Source of the DNA: Struthio camelus
Taxonomy: Eukaryota; Chordata; Aves; Struthioniformes; Struthionidae
DNA: 64,000 bases
NCBI RefSeq assembly: GCF_040807025.1
Contig: NC_090942.1
Coordinates: 205,800,640-205,864,639 of the forward strand
Direction: 5' to 3'
The position numbers were made by a program, and so were the translations under genes. This document shows positions 39,251 to 49,375 of this stretch, piece by piece; position 1 is the stretch's first letter, and each line of letters begins with the position of its first letter. The notes beneath the pieces are model-generated. The model saw nothing but the letters and a program-made list of their open reading frames with translations, did no database searches and was not told where the DNA came from.

Positions 39251-42174
39251 CTGCTTCGTAGTGTTCCTTATCCCTCTTTTGATCCCATCACTGCTCTCTA
39301 AAAGCCCTGGCGATAACTGCAGTAGAGCGGGTCATGCAAGTCTGGCCTTTTTATTTGTACCTGGATTTTTATTTGTACTGTAAAAAAAAATTGCTACAGA
39401 GTAAGAGTGGAAATCCTGCGGGTTTATTAACGTGTATCCACAGGAACGAGCAGATTCCAGCTGTTCCTGTGACCTTTATGGCCTGAGTTAGTTACACTGC
39501 TAGTGCTATGAATGTCATCGTCACAGAGAACCTCTGTCGCACAACTGGAATTGTCATATAATTGCATTTCTAAAGTTGGATTTTGGACTTGGATTCCCAG
39601 GGTCCTATTTCTGGCAACGCTATGCTTGGAGCAGTGCTGGGCAGAGGTGGCCAGGGGCAGTCACAGGCACTACCGCCCTGCTGAGGTCAGTCAAGGCAGC
39701 GGTCCTGCAGCATCCACGCACAGACTGACCCACAGCAAAGCTGTCCCAGACAGGCCGCCCGCACGGTATGACGAGTTTCCGGGGAGGTGCATGTCCGGGC
39801 TAATGCTGCAGAGCTGTGACCTGCTAACGAAGTCTTCAGCCAATGCAAGGAGCACAACACATTGCAGTCCCTGGGGCTGCGAAATCAGGAATTATGCTCC
39901 TCCTAGGAATTCCTCATGTGTTATTTTCATGGCTTCAGAGGATCAGTATCTTTTATAAAAAGCAGCTTCTTTAAGAAGACAGTTATATGTGTAGCCCCAC
40001 TGTTAATGCAGGTCTCCTTTCCCTCCAGACCTCTGTAAGGAATGCGTGAAATTACAGGGCATTATCCAAATTTGCATGTACGTTACTCAAGGCAGTTCTA
40101 GGTGGGGGCTGTATGTGGGATTGTACCAGCACTGACAGCCTGGACTCAGGACTGTGCCTTAAGGACAGACAGAAAATGTTGCGGTAGCACCATCTGTTGA
40201 ATATCCGTTGCTTAAACGTTGTTGGTAAATGATCCACTGTCCTGTTTCATTTGTATTTCCCCTCCTGGTTTGTAATCACCCCCATTCTCTGCTTCAAATG
40301 CTTTTCTCAAAGGGAAAAGGACAGTTACCACTGACACATTCTCCCAGTCAGGAAAAACTGACTTCAGTGCAACGCTTGATAAAAATTAACTCTTTTTCCC
40401 TTAGCTATGGCTGACCAAACCTCCTTCCAGCATTTCCAAGGAAGACAAATTTTCTCTGAGAAAAGTGAGACCTTGAAATGAATTTTGCCAACAGCCTTCC
40501 TCTGTGATCCACCTTGCACCAGGTGCTGCTGTAATTTCATTAATTTACACCGTCAGTTTGTGTTCATAGGGCTTGACTCAGGTGTGCAGCAGAGACTGGA
40601 GAAGGACATGGAAAAAGCTATTTTTAAATATGGTGAATACTTGATAATTCAGTATGAAAGATTCTCATCTTTCACAAGCTGTGACTCCCTATCCCAGCTG
40701 AACACTGTGTCTTCATCCAGTATTATCAGATCCTCACTGTGGCTTAAAAATAGATTTTTCAGACTCTCAGGTGCGTCACGGCTTTCCCCAGGCACCGCGC
40801 CGCCACACGCCTGCCCTGCCGCTTCCATCACAGAGCAGCTCGCTGCGCCCCTGGCAGGGAGGGGTGAGGCTTTTGTGCCGTCCACAGAGAGTATGGCCCA
40901 TCTCCAGCGAGAACAACGTAACAAGCAAACCAACACATTTGGGCTCACCACAGGCTGGCAATGAAAAGAGGAGAGGTGTGGGCTGTACTGTCTAAAACAG
41001 CAGTGGTGTGAACAGTCACAGTTCAAGGTGATCCTAGCAATTTTTGGGTACAAAGATAAACTGTCATTGAGAGTCTGGGGCATCCAAGACTATGAACCAC
41101 CTCGCTCTTTGAGAATAGGCGCATGCCTAACTTTAGCACAATGTAATTAAGGTTGAGCATCCCAACAAGTTGTTGTAAATGGGACTACCAGTCTAAGTCA
41201 TCTCTTCTCAGGTATTCACAATTTTTAGCAGATTTTGAATGAGAAAAGTTAGGCTGATCCAGAACTGAGGTGCTTTTCTCTTTCTTTTAGGTCAAACCAT
41301 GTAATTTGCGTAAGACTGAAAAAAAGGCAATTCAGTTGTCAGCATTAATGCCAGATGCCCTGACGGGACAGCACTGTGCTGGTAGACAGGCACACTGGCA
41401 TCAAAGAGCACCAGCCAAATACATGGAGGCAGGCCACTTGCCCCAGTCTCAGGGTCCCAGATGTAGGTGCTTGGTGTGACCCTTGAGTCTCAGCTCTTTC
41501 TGTCATTTTCCTGCTTGTCAAAGAGGCCCCGGAGGAGAGGTGGCTCTCTGTGACCTGAGGACTGGTATTTCCAGCTTGTGCCAGCCCTTTGCAGAGAGTT
41601 GCAGATGGAGCACCAGAGGACTTCTATGCTAACACTGATTTGTCTTTAGTTTATCGGTAGAATTATCTTAGGCAAAAATTTTACTAAAATTATACTTAAG
41701 AGTAAGTAGCTGCATTAGCACCTCCCGCAGCCCCATGGGCTGCAGAGCTGGTTGCTCAGGCACTGCAGCCTGTCTGAGCTGGAGCACCCTGCAGATTTCC
41801 AGGCACTTCATCTCACCAGCTCCTGCTGCCTAAGGCTGCCTATCGGAGCCATCCAGGGCAACTGCTGTAGCAGATCTGCTCCTTCTCTAGCCAAAGATCT
41901 TTTCTTTCTTCTGACTTTTCTGACTGATCTGCTGGTCTTTCCAGAGGACTGGGTACCACGGCATCACAGGTTATCTGGAGGATAAGGTTTTTCTTTCTCA
42001 CCTTAAAGTCTCTTAGTTAAAATGTTGTCAATATTTTAATTAACCCATACATCTTTTAAGCTGCAGACTTCTTTCCCATGTTTATGGCCCTTATCACTTT
42101 TTGAATGACGCACTACAGGAAATATTTATTAGGCAAGCTTTCTTTTATGTATATGCAAGCTTTTTTGTTCTATG

Positions 42175-42177
<3 letters not shown>
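39251..42177. other. SLN–ELMOD1 intergenic DNA, left part
   Basis: No gene is supported. GC-richer patches near 39,640-39,800 and 40,770-40,960 give open frames up to 159 codons on both strands without recognisable content. The stretch lies between the facing 3' ends of SLN and ELMOD1. Confidence 0.6.

Positions 42178-42206
<29 letters not shown>
42178..42206. repeat. (CA)n microsatellite
   Basis: About 14 uninterrupted AC/CA units are followed directly by AT-rich alternating purine-pyrimidine sequence (TATATACATATAAACACATA-like) to about 42,290. It is likely to be length-polymorphic. Confidence 0.95.
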
Positions 42207-42210
<4 letters not shown>

Positions 42211-42640
42211 CCAATGTTTGTATCAACATATAAATGTTGATATATACATATAAACACATACATTCCATTATATATAAACTTCTTATAAATGTTCATGTAT
42301 AAACATTAGGCCTTGCTATATGTTTTACATGTGGTGTGCCCCTGACATGAGTGCAGTACCATACCTGCTTATGGAGAAGGTGACACTGTAGCTTAACCTG
42401 TTTCCACTCCTTTCCCATCTGCTTTGTTAGAGGGGTGCTCTGTATAGTACTTACACAGGAATCACCAAAGACAAGCAAAACTGGTTGCTCAGAACCTTGA
42501 ATTTACCTGAACAAGGCTATTTTTATTCTGGTGTCTAAATGTAGATGAATTAGCCTCACACAGAACCAGCAGTTCAATGGGGACCTTTCCATTCAATTTA
42601 TTAGGCTTTGGATAAGACCTTAGCTACCCGATTTTAGATA

Positions 42641-42829
42641 TTCAGATTTCAAAAGCGTGGCTCTAGGCCTGATGATTCAGAATTACTAAGCCCTCAGTAC
42701 GTCACTCAATGCAAAGTAGAGACATAGGACATTCAATGGGCTTCTGCAGAAAAAACTGACCACTAGTTTGGGTGCCTAGATGTGGACCTAGAAATCAAAT
42801 TTTAGGCACCAAGATTGAAACTTTGGCCA
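42641..42829. repeat. Degenerate inverted-repeat dispersed element
   Basis: The left end 'cagatttcaaaagcgtgg' and right end 'aagattgaaactttggcca' are imperfect reverse complements of one another. The interior carries 'ggcctgatgattcagaa', 'tcaatgggctt', 'gggtgcctagatgtgga' and 'tttaggcacc'. I recognise this word order from common turtle, crocodilian and bird repeats with GGCCAAGATTTTCAAA-type ends, probably a non-autonomous DNA transposon family. The copy is old and the family assignment is from memory. Confidence 0.45.
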
Positions 42830-45800
42830 AGTATTAGAACATTGTTTAAAGAGGTATATGAAAATATTTTAATCAAAAAATAGTTTTAGTGGGAAAAGGT
42901 TTCTATCTGTTTTGCAAGAAAAGTGTATTTCTCAAGGAACATTAAAAGTTGCCATAGACAAAGGTCACACTTGAAATCAAATTGTAGCCATTTGGTTATG
43001 CTTTTGAGTTATGTCACGGCTGTTGTAGATCGTATGCCTTGTGCCCCCTTTCTCCTTTATAGACTAGCTTCCAGGTCAGCCTGGTTCTTTATCATGTGCA
43101 ACATAACCATTGGCTCTCATGATGCATCACTACCAAGCTCTGGGATAGGAAACTGTGATGCAATGAGAGATAAAGAAGAGAATGGAAAAGAAGATGGTTG
43201 ATGCTGATGAGTCACATGTGCTGTATTTCTAAGAGTTTTGACTGCACACAAACTTTTCTTGTTGACACTTCTTTAGTTTGCAAATTTTTCACTCAAAATT
43301 CAGATCTCCGTGGAAAATTTGCGCACTAAGCAGTATGTGTGTGTGTTTGCATATGTGTGTTCAGCAGATGACATGGGAAGATGTAGGAAAGGCAAAATCA
43401 AGTTTCTTAGCCATATCAACATCACAATCCTATGTATGCAAATAGTTTTTCTCTGGACCAGCCCAAGAAAGAGTTAAGCATAAAGAACTTCCTCGCCACA
43501 TAGCAAGTCCAGCATGGTTCTATTTATACACTGCATTTGGAAGTGTCCCAAAGGCAGTAGATGCCCTTGCATTTCAAGAAGAACTTTGCACAATAATTAT
43601 CTATATTTTACTGGCGCAGTGAGCTAGGAAAGATCAAGAAGACTGACAGCTGCTGGCACTTTTGGCTTCAATTACAGAGGCTACTAAATCATTCTTCATG
43701 TACACAACTGACCTAGCTTGCCCCTTGTGCATAGGGCTTACCCACAGATTAGCTTCTCACAGGTCTGAGCTGGAAAAGCTTTTCATGTATTTCCCAAGGC
43801 CATATACAGCTGGTGCTCAAGCCAATCAGCTCTGACCTCTTAGCCTAACAGTTCAGCTGTCAGCTTCTAAAGAGAGATGGCTGTATTTTCAGGCAGGCTC
43901 CATTATGCTCATTAGATAACTCTATTCTCTACTTACACTGGGCCAATCCGTGACTGAGCATAAAGAAGTATAAAGTCATGCAAAATGAATGCAGCTAGCC
44001 AGTTAATGCTGGTGTACTTTTTGTGTTGCACCAGTACTTGATAGTTCTTCACTTCAACAGGTACGTGAGGGAGAAGAGAAATAATTCGGTGCTGGCAGCA
44101 GTGTTAGCTAAATGCAGTACTCATATGCTTCCTTTTAGTATGGATTGTGGGATCCAGAAGGGTCTTTATTTGGTGTATGAATGTGCCTTGGTCTATTGAC
44201 TTGGTATATATGCATCTTTGTGTACTCAGAACAGCAATTAGAGCTGAGGCTCTGTTCCAAATGATTGTTTTCCTTGTTCCACTTCCCCACTCTTGGGAAG
44301 CGGTCAGTGGCTTTTAGTATCTCTGCCTCAAAGGAAGGAGTCCGGAATACATGGCGAGAGCGGTACACAATCTACCTCCAAAATATCACACCCCTTCACA
44401 TCTGCTCTGTACTGCTGTCCCTGCTGGTAGCTACGGAGGCCTAGAGGGTGTCACTCAGACAACTTCAAGGTCAAGTTGAGAGGTCAGAGGGGTCACATTG
44501 ACCCAGATATACAATTTTACTCTCACTTTCTTAGGAGGGACTTAATCCTTTGCGGAGATGTGCCTTGGGAGATGGAGTGAGTCCTGCCTTGTGCTTTTTG
44601 CAGTCTCTGCATTCCTGCGTGCACTTGGCATAACTCTGGACTTGCACATTACTGTGACCGACCAGCTTAGATGCACACTGCAGGAGTGGCCTAGTTCTTT
44701 AGTCAAAACTGTGGAGCATACTAAGCAATAAGAAGGCTAGAACGGTTTTTGCATGTACCTCTTTTCCCTGCTGTATTTAACCGTTTTGCTATTCAGCTTC
44801 CTGTCCACAGAAATCTGTCTGCATGTCTGAAAGCAGGGGCATAATTTTTTAAATACCTGCAGTGCAGTTTAATTGGTGACTGCCAGTTTCAGTAGGATTA
44901 CCTGAGCCTTTCAAGCAAGATAGGAAAGATCTGCTTCTGCTTGCTCCAGGCCATAGCTTCAGTGGATTTCAGTGGAACTAGGCCTGTTTATATCAGACAG
45001 GGATCAGCTCCTTTGTGTTTCCCTAGCTCTGACCTGTTCATATGAAAGTCTGTTTCAGCAGCACCTGAAAGAGATAAACTAGAAGCAATTGTTTTGCTTT
45101 TGCTCAAATACAGTTTTGAATAGGTGGCATTCACTATAAAAAATCTTTTATCCTGTATTTATTCAATTAAAATAATTAACATTTGAATGAAAATAAGATT
45201 TGAAACAAGTCACATTTCAAATCCATGGATGCATTTTAAACTATGTATTTGATCTGCTGGGTTCTAAAACTTATTAGGCTATAAACAAAATAAGTAATAA
45301 CAATTAAAACAGGGTTCAATATATTTTATTTTGTAATAAATAAAATTCTGTAGTCTCAGTAGAACTTTAAATCTAGTCCAGTTTTTTGAATGATTTGAAA
45401 CTAAGTGAACTCTGAAGCGAAGTTAATCTAATCAATTTTCTTAATTGGTACTGAAAACACTAAACCTTAAGCTTTTCTTTAGAGCCTAGGATTCTTCCCT
45501 ACTTAACTATACCTCTGGGTACTTCAGCTACGTTTTCACTTGTGCGCCAACAGAAAGATTAAACCAAAACTTTTCAAGAAGGTATAGTCAACTCTGTGTC
45601 ATAATGAAGCTAAACTAAGTTTCCAGTGAGAACAATAGGTAGGAACTCTTACCTGTTGCTGCTACAGTCAAAGTCTTCTTCATCTTCTTGGCTGTGAATT
45701 TTGGCTCATTCTCTGCTGAGTCTGTACTCACTTGAGTACTTAAGACTCACTCACAATCTTGCGGAAAGCTTGTCTGCATAAAAAAGCAGCCACAAAGCTA

Positions 45801-46539
45801 TAGGAATCGTTTCTTAGATGTGAAGTCATGTAATATTGTGTTCCCTGGTAAAGGGCAGGGTGGAAATTGATGAAAATCATGTGGGAAACAAAAATAAATG
45901 GTAATTTCAACAAATAAAGGCCCACTTAATAAGGCACAGAACGAGACCAAGCCCAAAGGTGAAAAAGATTTTTCTGGAATAATTAACAAGTACCAAATGA
46001 AGCTGGGCAGGCTGGAACATACGTTTTTAATGAGAGCAGGCCTATTAGAAGCTTAGTGATTGGAAGATAACCAGGAGGACGGTGTGATATTCTAGTGCAA
46101 ATAACTTCAGAAGGACAAAGAAGATGATATCAATAAGGAAGTAGCAACATATATTAAATAAAGCTTTAGATAAGTGAATTAACTACTACAACAGGTAATG
46201 CAGTATAGCTCTAGCCTGACATCTCAAACATAAATAGGATAAGGGTAATATTAGGGCTAAATTGTCAGCCAGAATCTGCCATGCTGAAGGGCAGCAGAGA
46301 GGCTGTAAGGGCAGAAAGCAAAGCAGCCACAGTGAACCTCACTTACCTTCTACAAAGTGGGTACAAGTCACACGGGGCTCTGATACAGGCTACATTTCTT
46401 ATCATTATAAATTATTTTTTCTTGAGCAGTCAGATGTCACGGAAGGAGAAGCAATGAAGTCGTGAAAAACACACAGGGCCAGGATTAAAATATTATATTT
46501 GAAATATGATGGTGTGATAGTGACCTCAATGTCCTGGAG
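42830..46539. other. Intergenic DNA between relic repeats
   Basis: No gene is supported. A short GT-rich run lies near 43,335-43,360. The part from about 45,120 to 45,350 is notably AT-rich, with several AATAAA words on the + strand but no coding exon upstream to use them. Confidence 0.6.
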
Positions 46540-48200
46540 TGAAACATCTTTATGGGAATGCGAAAGCCAGAAGAAGAATCAACAGGTTACAGGAAGTAAT
46601 TGTAAATAAAACATTGACATTCATAACACAGAAGGTGCATCCAAATGGGGAAAACAGAAAAGAACTCAGACAAATAAATTCAAAATCATAAAGCAGGCAA
46701 AAAAAATGCTGAGTAACAACAGGCCAGAAGCATTAAAAGTTAATAATAAAACACATCAGAGTAGGAAACCTGCCATAGAGACTACAGGGTCTGCAGATGA
46801 TAGATGCAGAAGAGATGTGCTCAGGGAAGAAAAGTTTAATACAGGAAAGATGTATTAATTATTTGCAGCCATGCTCAAGGTGGAATTGATTGAAATGATT
46901 TCCACACTAGAATTTATCTGCAAGTGATGAGTTACAGAAATGGTTTCAACTGCAGGACCAGAAGTTGATGGAAAGAACAGCAATATATCACCGGCACCAG
47001 ATGATGTTCACCCAGTGATTTTAAAGGAACTGAGATATGAAATTGCCTAGGTAGTTACTGTGGAGTGTAACTTATTGCTTATGTCAGATGTAGTACCAAA
47101 GGAATAGAAGGTAGCAGGTGTGATATCAGTATTTAAAAAGGCTGCAGATGACAGCTAGAGAGTTACAGACCAGGCACATACGTGGAAAAAAACAGCAAAG
47201 ATTTTGCAGAGGGAAATCATGCTTCCTAAATCCATTAACTCTTTGGAAGAGCCAGTGAACATGTTGGTAAAAGTGAGCTGGTCAGTACACTCGAAAAATC
47301 CTAAACAGTCACGGGATAGAAAGGGAAGTTCTTCCTATAACTGACTGAAAGTTAGAAAGAGGGAGGCAATGAACAGTGAAATTATAATTAGAAGGAGTAC
47401 CCAGAGACTCTGCATTGTTTGACATATTTACAGGAAAAAGGAATAAACAGGATGCTTGCAAAATTTTCTGGTGGTACAAATGTCACATATGAAGAGTTGC
47501 AGGGTGTTATCTCAATACCAAATGTCAGAATGATAAAATGATAGGTAACATTCATATAAGAAGAAAAAGCACTTCAACATGCAAAATGATGAGGACATCA
47601 GATACCAGAACACAGCAAAAAGATCTAGGAATCACTGAACTCATCACCTCTGTACTCTGTCTTGGAAATATTAGCAAAGGAGTAGAAAACAAAATAGAAC
47701 ATATTTTGTCTCTCTACAGAAATCTGTGTAGTGCCTACGTCTTGAATATGACATACATCTCATCTCTTCTTCTTTCAAAAATGATGCAACTGAATAACAA
47801 AAATTGCAGAGAAGGTCAATAAACATGATAAAAAAATTGGCAACAACTTCCGTGTGAGAAGATATTAAGTAGATTAGGCCTTTTTTCCTTGGAAAAAAAG
47901 ATGACTGAAGAAAGGATATGAATAGTGACAAATAAGGGGCATATGGACTGATTATTCAGATTTTCTCAGTATATCAAGCAAATAGTAAGCAAAATAGGGA
48001 CATGTAAAACAAATAAAGGTATTTCACAGTACAAAGCTAAACTGTAAAACTCATAACTAAAAGATATTATCAGAGAAAACAGTACAGATGTGTTTAAAAG
48101 TGTTTAGATAAACCTATGGAAGAAAAGCTCATCAGGACTTGTTAAATATGAGGATAGAGTTCCTGGCTCCAGAGAAAACTTAAGCCACTCATACACATAA
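46540..48200 (+). mobile_element. Dead CR1/L3-type LINE fragment (RT domain and 3' end)
   Basis: Sense-strand blocks follow the order of a CR1-superfamily LINE ORF2. Near 46,990 a 'ccggcaccagatgatgttcaccc' stretch corresponds to the SPGPDGIHP block, followed by the LKEL equivalent. Near 47,130 'tatttaaaaaggctgcag' corresponds to the FKKG block, then 'agttacagacca' to the NYRP block, then 'gggaaatcatgcttcc' to the GKSCLTN block. At 47,457-47,482 lies the equivalent of the catalytic FADDT box. 'cgtcttgaatatg' near 47,735 and 'ttggaaaaaaagatgactgaa' near 47,890 match the C-terminal region, and 'atgtttaaaagtgtttagataaa' near 48,090 matches the region just before the tail. Frames are interrupted by many stops and indels and the catalytic box reads F-S-G-G-T, so the copy is inactive and old. 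It is truncated at the 5' end. The left edge is approximate and may be further left. Confidence 0.82.
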
Positions 48201-49119
48201 AACTGAGGAGATATGCTTAAGAATTATTGCTGCTTGGTTCACCTATTGGCATGGTGCTGTGGGGACTGGCAGCTCCTGGAGGCCAGTACTGCTGTCGGCT
48301 CCTGGTGGCAGTAGGGCCAGGTCTCACCTCCAGGGCCTGTCTCACTGCCCGCAATGGAGCAGGTCCCCAGGAGCAGCTGGAAATGTCCCAGCCCTGGCAC
48401 TGGCCACTGCTGCAGGAATGGGGATGGGCCTAGGCTGGGCAGGACAGGAACCCATGGGTCAGGGTTGGAAAGGCGGTTGGGAGGCCTGTGACTGGGCAAG
48501 GGTAGGCCTGTGGTGGGGCTGGAGCCTGCACAGCTTTGGCATCATGGGGTAGGGACTGACAGCCCCAGGCTAGGCTGAGATTTTTAAGAATGAGTCGACC
48601 AAACATCCATCAGAAATAGCTTTAACAGAACTGTCCTACCTTGGAGAGGGTTATCATCAGCTGCTACCACAGCAAGTAGCAGGGACTACCCTTCTTATGG
48701 ATGCTTAAGAGGCCACACCCCTCAGCTGGCTCACTGAAGAGGGGATATTTTGCAATGCATAAAAGTGGTAAAAGAAAGCTGCTGTGCTGTGTTTACATGA
48801 GGTAACAGCGAGTATGTGAACAGGCTGATCGGCACTTTTCTTAATAGTTTTTATTGAGTATTTATGAGACTGAGAACAGCGTTTTCCAAAATGGAAAAGG
48901 GGAACAACCTCAGCATGATTGCCATTCTCTGATTTCCACCAGAAACCCAACTGTAATTAACCTAATTTGATAAGCAAAGCTTTCTTGGAGACGGTGAAGA
49001 AGTGTCCCCACTTTTACTGTTCCAACAGTCAACTGCCAGCAAGGGGCTAAAATCCATGGTAGTTCCCAGAGCAGGAGAGAGCTATCAGATATTGTTAACT
49101 TTTTCCTTACAGGCCCAGT
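48201..49119. other. Short GC-rich patch and spacer
   Basis: The bases at about 48,227-48,560 are GC-rich and repetitive in flavour (many CTGG, GGGCTGG and CAGG words), with open frames on both strands and no recognised protein. The rest, to the CpG island, is ordinary non-coding sequence. Confidence 0.5.
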
Positions 49120-49180
49120 GGACCCGGCCGGACTGAGCGCTGTGTGTCCCAGCACACAGGTGGGTCGCTCGGGATTGCTG

Positions 49181-49210
49181 CCCGGCCCGGCCCGGCCCGG
49201 CCCGGCCCGG
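49181..49210. repeat. (CCCGG)6 tandem repeat
   Basis: Six perfect CCCGG units. The - strand carries successive GGG runs separated by CC, which fits a G-quadruplex or a GC hairpin. Confidence 0.97.
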
Positions 49211-49234
49211 CTGTGCCCACGCTGCCGGCTTCGC

Positions 49235-49298
49235 CGGGCGCTGTCCGCGGTGCTGAAGCGGTCGGGTCTGTCGGGCGCTGTCCGCGGTGCTGAAGCGG
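49235..49298. repeat. 27-bp direct repeat, two copies 37 bp apart
   Basis: The identical 27-base sequence (beginning CGGGCGCTGTCCGCGG and ending TGAAGCGG) is present at 49,235-49,261 and 49,272-49,298, separated by a 10-base spacer. Being identical, it is a recent local duplication or under constraint. Confidence 0.97.
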
Positions 49299-49375
49299 CA
49301 GCGCGGCAACACCAACCGCCCGCGGCCCGCCTGCCGCGCGGTCTGCAGCCGCGCCGGGCGGAGAGAGGTGCAGAG

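Larger units (their letters stand above)
49120..49375. promoter_or_regulatory. Isolated CpG-rich island
   Basis: A sharply bounded, very GC- and CpG-rich segment of about 255 bases sits in an AT-rich neighbourhood. Such islands usually mark promoters, but neither known gene starts here: ELMOD1 ends at 56-58 kb and SLN ends at 39 kb. A noncoding RNA promoter is possible. Open frames through it on both strands (up to 178 codons) are explained by the lack of AT-rich stop codons. Confidence 0.65.

Noticed and set aside
40485-40964. 159-codon + strand ORF overlapping a 144-codon - strand ORF
   Set aside because: Both strands are open over the same bases, with no recognisable domain or splice structure.
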